The notes under the pieces: generated by a model
What the model was told of the DNA's origin: nothing
Seen by the model: only the letters and a program-made list of their open reading frames with translations
Database searches by the model: none
Made by a program: the position numbers and the translations under genes
Shown here: positions 8,201 through 16,464 of the stretch, piece after piece
Layout: each line of letters opens with the position of its first letter
Numbering within the stretch: position 1 is the stretch's first letter
Assembly (NCBI GenBank): GCA_018829205.1
Contig: JAHJUE010000009.1
Location: forward strand, 1-64,000
Direction: 5' to 3'
Length of the DNA: 64,000 nucleotides
Origin: Bacteroidota bacterium
Lineage (GTDB): Bacteria; Bacteroidota; Ignavibacteria; Ignavibacteriales; Melioribacteraceae

Positions 8201-8945
8201 TAGATTCTAATTTTGTCCAGAATCCTTCAAACTCGCAAATAGAAACAAGTCCCTTTTGAGATTTTAATTTCCTTTGATAATAAATAATCTCGTTTCGTAT
8301 TTTATCTATTATTTCATCAGTTAATATTTCAGTATAAAATTCTCTTTGTTTGTTTATTATTTTATCAAATTCTTCAATGTATGCCTCACGGGGAAATACT
8401 TGTTCCTTTATTCTATAATATTGATCTTTATTTAATTCAATGAAAAACTTCTCGCCAATTGTTAAGCCCTTTTCTTTTAACTCCTCATACCTGCTTTTTA
8501 CTTGTGTGACATATTCAGTATCCTTTTTGTTAAGATTAGCTTCGCTTCTACTGCTTTTATAACCTCTTTTTTGATTTAGATGCAGTAGAACTCTTCCAAT
8601 TTCTTGTAATGTAAGTTTTTTGTTTGTGGCCTCAGCCCTGAGTTTCCAGAGGTCAAGTTTATTTAATTTGATCAAGTCAATATCGGGAAGCATTTTATAT
8701 TGTTTTAAAATAGATATTAAATTTTGTCTTCTTAATTGATACCGGTCATAACCTTTTCTTTGGGTTCTTTTAAGTGTTCGTTTTTGATTTTTTGAAATCG
8801 CATTTCCTTTTGTAAATTCATCTTTATCTTCAGTAGTAAGTGGAATAATTCGGCTTCCCATTCCAAGTATTTTTTTCTCATCTTCATCAATTACAGCCCA
8901 ACCAATTGATGATACTCCAAGATCAAGACCTAATATTCTACTCAT
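5232..8945 (-). CDS. cas9: CRISPR-associated RNA-guided endonuclease Cas9, subtype II-C
   Basis: The 1237-aa product has every expected part in order: RuvC-I (ILGLDLGVSSIGWAV, catalytic Asp8), the Arg-rich bridge helix (KRTLKRTQRKGYDRYQLRR, ~54-75), RuvC-II (IRIELARE, Glu near 535), the HNH domain (~596-660, with VEHIIPRS as the catalytic His block) and RuvC-III (DDHRHHAIDALTIAC, ~785-800). All nuclease residues look intact. The HNH has one CxxC (CIYC) and a later single Cys (HRKCNSD). Length and the absence of csn2/cas4 support subtype II-C. The start is set by an AAGGAT site 8 bases upstream of the ATG. The tracrRNA lies just upstream on the opposite strand. The PAM cannot be read from this window. 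Confidence 0.98.
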   Translation of the reverse strand: MSRILGLDLGVSSIGWAVIDEDEKKILGMGSRIIPLTTEDKDEFTKGNAISKNQKRTLKRTQRKGYDRYQLRRQNLISILKQYKMLPDIDLIKLNKLDLWKLRAEATNKKLTLQEIGRVLLHLNQKRGYKSSRSEANLNKKDTEYVTQVKSRYEELKEKGLTIGEKFFIELNKDQYYRIKEQVFPREAYIEEFDKIINKQREFYTEILTDEIIDKIRNEIIYYQRKLKSQKGLVSICEFEGFWTKLESNGKIKELFVGPKVAPKSSPLFQVCKIWENINNITLKRKTGETIEIAIDKKHEIFEYMNNNEKLTFAELLKILGLKKDDVYGNKQLTNGLQGNKTKIEIINCFNDLNEYEKLLGFDLIINESDEEGYLVDKESGEIIEAKKKKQVAPDIEFQPFYTLWHTIYSISDKEECKNALIKNFNINEVAAQKLSALDFTKQGFGNKSHRSIRKILPFLIEGDNYSTACSYAGYNHSNSLTTNENLERKLLNKLKQIDKNSLRQPVVEKILNQMVNVVNAIIDKYGKPNEIRIELARELKQSRDERNETYKYMNERERENQNIEKELSEFGLRATRNNIIKWRLYHEISNYDKKQNAICIYCGKAISFTAAILGEETEVEHIIPRSKLFDDSQSNKTLAHRKCNSDKKDQTAYDYMRSKSENEFNDYVERINTLYKSKVIGKTKRDKLLMPGNKIPNDFIDRQLRETQYISKKAREILTSICHNVWTTSGSVTSELRHIWGWDEILENLQIHKYRDLGLTETIEIKSGDKIFKKEKINGWSKRDDHRHHAIDALTIACTKQGFIHRFNKLNSSKIRNDMKREIDDARFEYNNNKSLLENYIYSKKPYSTKDVEKEAQKILISFKPGKKAASIGKRKIKKDGKKVVVQTGIIVPRGPLSEESVYGKIKIIEKKQVKYLFENPHLIYKTYIKNLVEERLYLHDGDPKSAITSLKKEPIYLNENKTITLEYGSCFKEEYVIKYPIASIKAKDIPSIVDKKVREIIDLRLSQFDYNEKEAFKDIDNNPVWYNEKKKIPIKTVRCLTGLSAVEPIKANDNGKDIAFVKPGNNHHLALYLDEFGNKQLSICSFWHAVERKKFGLPVIIKNPSETIDKILDEDEDKYSDNFLEKLPNGKWTFLESFQQNEMFILGMDKDVFEEARLNNDYPSLSDHLYRVQKLFYNGKQLEIFFRFHLETQLINDNSTKLSKRYYQIQSLGALESLNPQKLIINCLGEIITNK

Positions 8946-8988
8946 AAAAAAATCCTTTTTTATTTGATAAAATCTTTCTATTTTCTAA

Positions 8989-9100
8989 ATGAAAATTTGA
9001 AGCAAATCACAATAAGGATTATTCCGTTGTGAAAACATTTACAGTAGTCCCGCAGCAATGCGGGATTGCCGTTTTAAAAATGAAAACTTGCTTTTATAGC
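8989..9100 (+). ncRNA. tracrRNA of the type II-C system
   Basis: Bases 8991-9012 (GAAAATTTGAAGCAAATCAC then AAT) are the reverse complement of the first 25 bases of the plus-strand repeat, apart from two single-base gaps and a final C-to-T change that still allows a G-U pair. Right after it, AATAAGGATTATTCCGTTGT (9011-9030) closely resembles the nexus region of known tracrRNAs such as that of S. pyogenes. A perfect hairpin TCCCGC-AGCAAT-GCGGGA follows at 9048-9065, then GTTTT...AAAAC at 9071-9087 and a T-rich stretch near 9088-9095 that may end the RNA. The 5' and 3' ends are estimates. It runs divergently from cas9. Confidence 0.88.
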
Positions 9101-9691
9101 TTTAACATTATTTCCTGATACTTTCTTAAAAAACAATCCTTATTTATCCCATTTAATAATTAAATAAATCATTGTCAATATTTTTTATTAAGAATAAGTT
9201 GTTAATTAGAACTCATACTATTAATTATTAATTTTTCACTTGCATTTTCCAAAATAAAATAATATTTACCAACAAGCATATTTAAGTTCTTATAATTTAA
9301 TAAACATTGCAAGTAAATTATTATTTTCAAAACTCAATTATTCTGCTTTTTATAATCCTCTTATTAAATAATTTACAATTTCCCATACTGTAAAAACATA
9401 TTTTAACTAAAGAAACAGTTAAAAAAACTATTACTATTGCTGAAAAAGCGGCGGAAAGGGTCAGCTAAATGCCGGAATATTCCAGCTAAATAGCTGAAAG
9501 AATTAACTTTTTCACGGTAAATACCGTCAATCAACCTGAAATTATTTTCTTCTATAAGGAATTGATTAACAATATATGTCAATTGAGTAAATAAATTTTT
9601 TAATAGTATTATTTGCGCATAAACGAAACTTAAATTTTCCATTTACTACGGGTTAAACTAAATATCAATCAATCTTTAGGAGGATGGATTT
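9101..9691. other. AT-rich intergenic region between tracrRNA and the next gene
   Basis: Some 590 bases without a convincing gene. A 79-codon minus-strand frame at 9403-9642 has no family resemblance and no good ribosome site. On the plus strand, near 9403-9470, a short peptide-like stretch (KETVKKTITIAEKAAERVS) runs into a stop and has no start codon; it may be a gene remnant. A strong AGGAGG site at 9678-9683 belongs to the following gene. Confidence 0.5.
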
Positions 9692-10414
9692 ATGGCAAAA
9701 GCGGAAGAAACAAACCGTTCATATGTTATTCCCGATGCTGAAATGCTTCAGGCTTCAAGAGTCATGCACGGCATTTTCGGGGAAGATAAAGGGGCATTTA
9801 CCGGATTTGACACTGCGTTTGATGATCCTTTTGCTGATAACTGGCTTCAAAAAATAAATCAATGCTCGGATATAATTTTGGATTCTTCTTATGTTAATTC
9901 ACAAGCCGAATTAACAAAAAAATTAGAAGATAAAATGGAAGAATGCCGTGCGTTTTATTCGTCATTAAAATATTTTGTGGAAAAAGCCTTCCCCGGCAGA
10001 AAAGAAATCTGGTCAAGGTTCGGATTTAATAATTATTCCTCTGCAAGAAAAAGCCAGACTAAAATGATACAATTATTCGGCATTCTGTCTAAAACAGCGG
10101 AAGAGTACAAGAATGAACTAATAGCCGCCGGTTTTAGCCAGGAAAAAATTGATCAAATAAATGTTCTTCAATCCGAATTAACCAATGCCGATTATGAGCA
10201 GGAATTAAGTAAAAGAAAAAGACCTGCCATGACGCAGGAGAGAATCAACAATATGAACGAATGTTATTCATTCATGCAGCGGGTTAGCAAGGCAGGTAAA
10301 ATAATATTCGGCGCGGATAAGGCTAAGTATGATCAATATCTTCTTCCTTATGAAAGACCAACAAAAAAGGAAGATGAAAACATAACTGTTCCTGATCCCG
10401 TTCAGCCCGAATAA
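9692..10414 (+). CDS. Conserved-looking helical protein of unknown function
   Basis: The 240-aa product is soluble, without signal peptide or membrane segment. Most of it looks alpha-helical with charged heptad-like stretches (residues ~60-110 and 120-175). It contains a WSRFGFNNYSSARKSQTKM block near 112-130 and a RVSKAGKIIFGADKAKYDQY block near 200-220, with an acidic, Pro-rich tail. I do not recognise a family. The AGGAGG ribosome site 8 bases before the ATG is the strongest in the window, so the gene is probably well expressed. It stands alone, followed by an inverted repeat at 10458-10501. Confidence 0.75.
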   Translation: MAKAEETNRSYVIPDAEMLQASRVMHGIFGEDKGAFTGFDTAFDDPFADNWLQKINQCSDIILDSSYVNSQAELTKKLEDKMEECRAFYSSLKYFVEKAFPGRKEIWSRFGFNNYSSARKSQTKMIQLFGILSKTAEEYKNELIAAGFSQEKIDQINVLQSELTNADYEQELSKRKRPAMTQERINNMNECYSFMQRVSKAGKIIFGADKAKYDQYLLPYERPTKKEDENITVPDPVQPE

Positions 10415-10457
10415 AACTAACAATAACAATTCTATTTTTATTCATAACAAAATTGTA

Positions 10458-10501
10458 TGATTGATTAGTGGAATAATTCTTCTTTACCCACTAATCAATC
10501 A
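10458..10501. terminator. Inverted repeat with 14-bp arms after the unknown gene
   Basis: TGATTGATTAGTGG (10458-10471) is perfectly complementary to CCACTAATCAATCA (10488-10501), with a 16-base loop. No real T-run follows, so it is a possible stem-type terminator or 3'-end stabiliser rather than a classical rho-independent terminator. Confidence 0.5.
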
Positions 10502-10611
10502 TTCCTTCAATAAAACAACCCCTTGTCTTAATAATACGAATTTGTCTGATATTAGAATTATTTTATTTAATTTACCTCAGTAAATTTCTATTAATAATTC
10601 CAGGGGGAGTA

Positions 10612-12765
10612 ATGTCTCTTTACAGAAAAAAAATAATTCTAAGTATATCCCTAATTTTATTTGTACTAAACTTCTATTACAGCGATACCTATGCAAATCC
10701 GTGGGATAATGAAAAAACAATAAAAGCAGGCAAATTTGATACGGGCAAAATGTGGGCTTTTGATTTTCCGCCGGTTGAGTATTTTGAGGAAACTTACGGA
10801 TTTAAACCAACCGAAGAATGGCTTGAGGATGTAAGATTATCCGCTTTAAGAATTCCAGGCTGCACGGCTTCTTTTGTCTCGGAAGACGGTTTGATTATGA
10901 CTAATAATCACTGTTCCGATAGACAACGCAAGGACGCTCAGATTGAAGGTGAAAATTTGGAAGAGGATGGATTTTACGCGGGTGAATTATCCGAAGAAAG
11001 AAAACTTCCTAATTTTTACGCCGACCAGCTAGTATTTATGAAGGACGTAAGTCAAGAAATTCAAAATGCTATCGACGCGGGCAAAACTGAAAGCGAAAAA
11101 ATTGCGAATAAAAAAGCGAAGATTGATGAGCTTACAGAAAAGTATATAAATGAAACCGGACTCAAAATTGAAATAGAATCTTTTTATAATAATTCAAGAT
11201 TTTCCGTTTACGGATTTAAAAGATACAATGATATTAGACTTGTTTTCCTGCCGGAAGAATCTATAGGATACTTCGGCGGTGATTTTGATAATTTTACATA
11301 TCCGCGTTATAACCTCGACTGCGCGTTTTACAGGGTTTATGAAAATGATGAACCACTAAAAAGTAAAAATTATTTTAAATGGTCGAAGAACGGAGCTCAG
11401 GAAAATGAAGTTATATTTTCAGTAGGCAATCCGGGAAGAACTAACAGACTTAAAACAGTCGCCCAGCTTAAATATTTACGTGATACCTTCTACGGCAATT
11501 CAGCGTTTATAACCGACGGCAATTACCAGGCTTTTGAATATTATAAATCTATTTATCCCGAAAGAGCAGATGAACTTGAGAAATTTAAAACCGGAATAGG
11601 CAATGGTCAAAAGGTGCTTACTAATATTGTTAACGGTCTTAATGATCCTTCACTGCTGGAAAGAAAAATTGATTTTGAAAATAAATTAATTAAAAAAGTT
11701 GAAAGCGATAATTCCTTAAAAGAAAAATACGGAATGATTTGGGAAACAATGGAAAGAACCGCTTCCGAATTAATTAATTACAATAAAAAAATAAGCGTTT
11801 ATAAACCGGGTAAAAGAAGCGTTTACCCTTCATATTTTAGCACCGCCGAAAAACTTATTACATTAGCCGATCAATTAAATCTTCCTGAAGAAGAAAGACT
11901 TGAAGCATTTAAAGAAGACAAGTTAAAAGAATATATATCTTCAATATTCCCGGCCAAATACGACGAGCTGTTTGAAAAAATAAAATTATCCGTATTTGTT
12001 AATTTCGCGGTTAAAAATCTGGGGAATGAACATTTTATTACTAAGGATTTATTTAACGGTTTAAATGGAATGGAAGCCGCTGAATATTTGTTGAAAAATT
12101 CGGTTTTAGGAAATAAAGAATCCGTAATAAAATTAGCCGAAGAAGGGGCCGAAAAAATTCTAAACAGCGGCGATGTGTTTATAAAATTTATTACCTCAAC
12201 CAAGGATGAATTAAAACAGCTTGAGAAATTGGAAACCGAAGCTAAGAATACCGAAGAAGTTTACGAGAACTTATTGGGTCAGTTATTATATGAGGCGTAC
12301 GGCACTTCAATTCCGCCCGACGCGAATTTTACTTTAAGAATATCAGACGGAGTATTAAAAGATTTTAATTATAACGGAACAAAAACCCCGTTAAAGACGA
12401 CATATTTTGGGTTGTATGACAGGTATTATTCCTTTGAAAAAGAATACCCTTGGAATCTTCCAAAAAAATGGCAGAATCCTCCAATGGAATTTAAACTAAC
12501 TACACCTTTTAATTTTACATCGACGCAGGATATTGTTGGGGGAAATTCCGGAAGCGCGATTATTAATAAAAACGCCGAAGTTGTTGGTCTTGCATTCGAC
12601 GGAAATATTAATAGTATTATAGGAAACTTCATATATTTGGAAGAAGAAAACCGGTGCGTAGCAGTTACATCCGAAGGAATGGTTGAAGCGTTTATGAATT
12701 TATACGGTTATAAAAAATTAGCTTCGGAACTTATTAACGGACAAATTCCGAAAGAAGTTTTTTAA
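10612..12765 (+). CDS. S46-family dipeptidyl-peptidase (DPP7-like), first of a tandem pair
   Basis: The 717-aa product has an N-terminal hydrophobic signal segment (about residues 8-27) and the S46 serine-protease blocks. His100 lies in IMTNNHC, Asp236 in YPRYNLDCAFYRVY and Ser646 in IVGGNSGSAI; together these match the catalytic triad. S46 enzymes remove dipeptides from the N-terminus of oligopeptides in the periplasm. The residue 18 after the serine separates known members: Arg in DPP11 (acidic P1), Gly in DPP7 (hydrophobic P1). Here it is Gly664 (AFDG), so a DPP7-like preference is inferred. GGGGG-type ribosome site directly upstream. The next gene is a paralogue of the same length. The dipeptide transporter genes nearby suggest that the products are imported. 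Confidence 0.93.
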   Translation: MSLYRKKIILSISLILFVLNFYYSDTYANPWDNEKTIKAGKFDTGKMWAFDFPPVEYFEETYGFKPTEEWLEDVRLSALRIPGCTASFVSEDGLIMTNNHCSDRQRKDAQIEGENLEEDGFYAGELSEERKLPNFYADQLVFMKDVSQEIQNAIDAGKTESEKIANKKAKIDELTEKYINETGLKIEIESFYNNSRFSVYGFKRYNDIRLVFLPEESIGYFGGDFDNFTYPRYNLDCAFYRVYENDEPLKSKNYFKWSKNGAQENEVIFSVGNPGRTNRLKTVAQLKYLRDTFYGNSAFITDGNYQAFEYYKSIYPERADELEKFKTGIGNGQKVLTNIVNGLNDPSLLERKIDFENKLIKKVESDNSLKEKYGMIWETMERTASELINYNKKISVYKPGKRSVYPSYFSTAEKLITLADQLNLPEEERLEAFKEDKLKEYISSIFPAKYDELFEKIKLSVFVNFAVKNLGNEHFITKDLFNGLNGMEAAEYLLKNSVLGNKESVIKLAEEGAEKILNSGDVFIKFITSTKDELKQLEKLETEAKNTEEVYENLLGQLLYEAYGTSIPPDANFTLRISDGVLKDFNYNGTKTPLKTTYFGLYDRYYSFEKEYPWNLPKKWQNPPMEFKLTTPFNFTSTQDIVGGNSGSAIINKNAEVVGLAFDGNINSIIGNFIYLEEENRCVAVTSEGMVEAFMNLYGYKKLASELINGQIPKEVF

Positions 12766-12780
12766 TTATAGGTTTTGGGA

Positions 12781-12870
12781 TGTCCTCCTACGCCAAAGGC
12801 TTCGGAGGATTCTCCTCCTGCGCCAAAGGCTTCGGAGGATTCTCCTCCTGCGCCAAAGGCTTCGGAGGAT
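12781..12870. repeat. Three tandem copies of a 30-bp palindromic unit
   Basis: Copies at 12781-12810, 12811-12840 and 12841-12870. The last two are identical and the first differs at two bases. Each unit has TCCTCC and GGAGGA as outer arms and GCC-AAA-GGC as inner stem, so it can fold as a cruciform or RNA hairpin. The G/C-rich units contrast with the AT-rich surroundings and look like a dispersed extragenic palindrome family. Confidence 0.85.
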
Positions 12871-12887
12871 ACATTGATTGAATGATT

Positions 12888-12961
12888 GGATGTATGATAG
12901 GATTGATAAAATAAGATTAATTATTTTATACAATCATACATCCATATTTTTTATCTTTACA
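12888..12961 (+). terminator. Possible terminator between the two S46 genes
   Basis: GGATGTATGAT (12888-12898) pairs with ATCATACATCC (12943-12953), followed by ATATTTTTT. The 44-base loop is long for a classical terminator, so the role is uncertain; it lies 32 bases before the ribosome site of the second peptidase gene. Confidence 0.4.
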
Positions 12962-12993
12962 AACTTAATAAACTCCAAACTCTCGGGGGAGAA

Positions 12994-15147
12994 ATGAACA
13001 ACAAATATTTTGCCGCTTTATTAACAATTATAGTTCTATTATTTATCTCTAACCGCATAGATGCTCAAAGGGATTTGTATGAAGTTACCGATATTGAAAA
13101 GGTAAAATTCAGTACCGATGATTTCGGGAAAATGTGGACATTCGATGATGTGCCCGCCGGTAAATGGCAGGAACAATACGGATTTAATCCGACCGCAGAA
13201 TGGCTGGAAGACGTTCGGAAATCCGCGCTTCAATTTCAAAACGGCTGCTCGGCAGCTTTTGTTTCGCAAGAAGGATTAATTATGACGAATCATCATTGCG
13301 GCAGGGGCGATTATCATAAAGTTCAGAAGGAAGGGGAGAATTTATTACGCGACGGCTTTTACGCCGAAACATTAAATGATGAAAGAAGAATTCCGAATTT
13401 ATATGTAGATCAATTAATAATGATTAAAGACGTAACTACGGAAATTGTAAAGGCTATTAATTCTGGAGTTAATGACGAAGAAAAAATAAAATTGCGTAAT
13501 GAAAAAATTTCCGAACTGGAAAATAATAATAAAGAAAATACGGGGATGATAAATAAGGTTGTTACTCTTTATAACGGCGGGAAATACTCTCTTTATACTT
13601 ACAAAAGATATGAAGACGTACGTTTGGTAATGGCCCCCGATTTTCAGATCGCTTCCACCGGATGGGATTGGGATAACTTTACATATCCGCGTTACGAATT
13701 GGATTTTGCTTTTTACCGCGCTTATGATGAAAACGGGAACCCGGTTAAAACCGATAATTATTTTAAATGGAGCGAAAAAGGAGCCGACGAAGACGAGCCT
13801 ATTTTTATTGTTGGACGCCCGGGAAGCACACGGCGTCAATTATCAATCGCCGAATTAAGTTATTTACGTGACGAGCATTATCCGCATCTGTTAAAATTAT
13901 TCAACGAAAAATATGATGTTTATTATGAATTATTTAATAAACATCCTGAAAGAGAATCTGAATTGTTAAACAGGGTAATGGGATGGGGCAACGCGCGTAA
14001 ATCCTACGGCGGCAGATTATTAGCGCTGCGCGATGAATATGTAATGAAAAAGAAAAGAGATTTTGAAATTGAATTAAAAAATAAAGTGAACGAATCCCCG
14101 GACCTAAAAGAAAAATACGGATCAATATGGCAGGCCCTTGAAACATCGGCTAATTCATTAAGAAAAATATCAAACGAATTTACGGCTTTTAACAGTTCAA
14201 ACTTATTTACCTCATCGGCTTATTATGAATTCGCGAAAAAATTGATCGAATTAGCCGAACAGATTCAGAAACCGGAAGAAGAAAGAAAAGAAGATTATAA
14301 AGATGAAAAATTACAGGAAACAATTAACCTTATTTACCCAAACGATTTTGATAAAGAATTAAATGATAAATTGGTTACGGCTCATGTAAACACTGTAGTT
14401 TATATACTGGGAAATAACCATGAACTGGTTAAGAATTTATACGGAACTAAAAGAGGGGAAGAACTTGCGGAATATTTATTATCTAAATCAAAATTAACTT
14501 CTAAAGAATCTTTAATTGAATTAGCGAAAAGTTCGCCCGAAGAAATTTTATCTTCGGATGATCCCTTTATTCAATTTATATTAATGACAAGGGATAGGTT
14601 CAAAGAACTGCAGAAAGAGAACAAAGAACTTACAAACACTGTTGAAATTCTAAATCAAAGATTGGGCGAAGTGATATTTAAGATTTACGGTGACCTGATT
14701 CCTCCCGACGCTACATCCACATTAAGAATTTCAGACGGCGTTATAAAAGGATATGAATATAACGGTACAATCGCTCCGGGTAAAACTACGTATTACGGAC
14801 TGTACGATAGATATTTTTCATTCGGCGGCGCGACATATCCATACGGACTTCATGAAAGATGGAAAATTCCGGCCGATGGATTGGATTTATCTACACCGTT
14901 AAGTTTCGCGGCTACGAATGATATTGTCGGAGGTAATTCCGGAAGTTCAATTATTAATAGAAACCAGGAAGTAATTGGACTTGTGCACGATGGAAATCTG
15001 CAGAGTCTTGCAGGGGATGTAATTTTCCTAGAAGAAAATAACAGATCCGTCGCAACAGATTCTTACGGATTGATGCAGGCGCTTATATATGTATTTAAAA
15101 CTGAAAGATTGGTTAATGAATTACAAAACAGTAAAATTGTTGATTGA
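12994..15147 (+). CDS. S46-family dipeptidyl-peptidase (DPP7-like), second of a tandem pair
   Basis: The 717-aa product has a clear signal peptide ending near IDAQ (cleavage likely around residue 24). The triad blocks are IMTNHHC (His101), YPRYELDFAFYRAY (Asp237) and IVGGNSGSSI (Ser649). The specificity position 18 residues after the serine is Gly667 (VHDG), again the DPP7 type. It has the same length as the upstream gene and conserved blocks throughout, so the pair arose by duplication. The region before the serine differs (TYPYGLHERWKIPADGL against EYPWNLPKKWQNPPMEF), so peptide preferences may differ. A GGGGAG ribosome site precedes the ATG. It is convergent with the transporter permease gene, 27 bases away. 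Confidence 0.93.
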   Translation: MNNKYFAALLTIIVLLFISNRIDAQRDLYEVTDIEKVKFSTDDFGKMWTFDDVPAGKWQEQYGFNPTAEWLEDVRKSALQFQNGCSAAFVSQEGLIMTNHHCGRGDYHKVQKEGENLLRDGFYAETLNDERRIPNLYVDQLIMIKDVTTEIVKAINSGVNDEEKIKLRNEKISELENNNKENTGMINKVVTLYNGGKYSLYTYKRYEDVRLVMAPDFQIASTGWDWDNFTYPRYELDFAFYRAYDENGNPVKTDNYFKWSEKGADEDEPIFIVGRPGSTRRQLSIAELSYLRDEHYPHLLKLFNEKYDVYYELFNKHPERESELLNRVMGWGNARKSYGGRLLALRDEYVMKKKRDFEIELKNKVNESPDLKEKYGSIWQALETSANSLRKISNEFTAFNSSNLFTSSAYYEFAKKLIELAEQIQKPEEERKEDYKDEKLQETINLIYPNDFDKELNDKLVTAHVNTVVYILGNNHELVKNLYGTKRGEELAEYLLSKSKLTSKESLIELAKSSPEEILSSDDPFIQFILMTRDRFKELQKENKELTNTVEILNQRLGEVIFKIYGDLIPPDATSTLRISDGVIKGYEYNGTIAPGKTTYYGLYDRYFSFGGATYPYGLHERWKIPADGLDLSTPLSFAATNDIVGGNSGSSIINRNQEVIGLVHDGNLQSLAGDVIFLEENNRSVATDSYGLMQALIYVFKTERLVNELQNSKIVD

Positions 15148-15174
15148 TTTTCTCTTACGGATTCATCAATAAAA

Positions 15175-16464
15175 CTATTTGGTTTTAATATTAAAACTGA
15201 TTTCCATTTTATTGCCGAAATGGTTTGCGGTTAAAAGAGTAAGAAATAAAAACAGGCATGGGAAGAAACTAATCCACCATGCCTGTGATAAATAATATTG
15301 ACCTGATTCAATCATTGCGCCCCAGGACGGGTAATTGTTTCCAAGTCCTAAACCCAAATAACTTAACGCCGATTCAGCTATTATTACGTTTCCGTATTGA
15401 AGTACCAGGGTAACAATAATTGACGGGAGCATGATAGGGAACATTTCTTTGAATAAAATATGAAGATTCGAAAAGCCCAGCATTTTAGCGGTGATTATAA
15501 AATCTTTATTCTTTAATGATGCCGCTTCGTTTCTGGCAATCTTAAAAAGATTCATCCACCCTGAGAATCCGAGAACAATAACAACCGTAGCTATTGAGTT
15601 GCCGAATAGTCCTACAATTAATATGATTAAAAAAATAATAGGGAATGAAAGGAATATATCCGATGTTCTGTTTAAAATTGTGTCTGTAATTCCTCCCAAG
15701 TATCCGGCGGCAAACCCGAACAAAAGTCCTACGGCAAAAGAAATAAGTACTGAGCTTAATCCAACAAACAGCGAAAGTCTTGTTCCGTAAATCAGTCTTG
15801 AAAAAATATCGCGCGCAAATTCATCTGTTCCGAGAAGAAAAACTAACGTAGAAACTTCGGGAGTGATGTTTTTATTTTTTAATTCGGCTGCGCTGATAAT
15901 TTGTTTTTTTGATTTCTGGTAAATAATAATATCACCGCTATTTTGATCACTATTTGCAATACTATCGGCTATAAAATATTTACCTGTCATTTCTTTATTA
16001 AAAACCAAATCACGGAGATGAACGAAATTCTGCACGCTGTTTTTATTATCGTTCCCGGATTTTAAATGAACTATATTTTTAACGCTTAGCGGCGGCAATA
16101 GATTTGAAACTGAAATATTGTTCTGCATATCGAATTGAAACGGAGCCGCAATCGGCGTAAATATTATGAATATTAGAAGTGCAACTAAAACTGAATCCGT
16201 AAACGTTGTTCTTAAAAATAGGAAATTGAATTTAGCTCTTTTAAAAAACAGGATTAATGGGGCGGCAAAAAGAAAAATAAATGAAGCGAAAAAATCAAAT
16301 AGGTTTAAATCCAGCTGTTGTATAGCAAGCTCCGGATTATCAATAAGCAATTTTGCAAAAGCGGTTATAAGCAGAAATAAATTATAAATTAACCCGGACC
16401 GCAAAAAAATCAGCAATAGAAAAAATACTACTAAGAGATGCCATATTTTAAATTCTTTTTTCAT
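15175..16464 (-). CDS. Dipeptide/oligopeptide ABC transporter permease (DppC/OppC type) with a large periplasmic insert
   Basis: The 429-aa inner-membrane protein has the OppC hallmark LGTDEFARDIFSRLIYGTRL near residues 210-230 and the BPD_transp_1 permease domain after it, with the EAA-like loop around NEAASLKNKDFIITAKMLG and the C-terminal ALSYLGLGLGNNYPSWG. It is about 120 residues longer than usual. The extra length is in the N-terminal half: two additional membrane segments (~10-30 and ~50-70) and a polar stretch of ~70 residues before the LGTD motif. The ATG directly follows the stop of the DppB-type gene, so the two are co-translated. It works with that permease, the binding protein and, presumably, the ATPases at 28065-29686. 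Confidence 0.93.
   Translation of the reverse strand: MKKEFKIWHLLVVFFLLLIFLRSGLIYNLFLLITAFAKLLIDNPELAIQQLDLNLFDFFASFIFLFAAPLILFFKRAKFNFLFLRTTFTDSVLVALLIFIIFTPIAAPFQFDMQNNISVSNLLPPLSVKNIVHLKSGNDNKNSVQNFVHLRDLVFNKEMTGKYFIADSIANSDQNSGDIIIYQKSKKQIISAAELKNKNITPEVSTLVFLLGTDEFARDIFSRLIYGTRLSLFVGLSSVLISFAVGLLFGFAAGYLGGITDTILNRTSDIFLSFPIIFLIILIVGLFGNSIATVVIVLGFSGWMNLFKIARNEAASLKNKDFIITAKMLGFSNLHILFKEMFPIMLPSIIVTLVLQYGNVIIAESALSYLGLGLGNNYPSWGAMIESGQYYLSQAWWISFFPCLFLFLTLLTANHFGNKMEISFNIKTK

Noticed and set aside
9403-9642. Minus-strand 79-codon frame upstream of the unknown gene
   Set aside because: Phe/Leu-rich, no ribosome site, no family resemblance, lies in AT-rich intergenic DNA.
15491-15790. Plus-strand 99-codon frame within the DppC-type gene, and similar long antisense frames in other genes
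   Set aside because: They lie opposite well-supported genes and have no recognisable domain.
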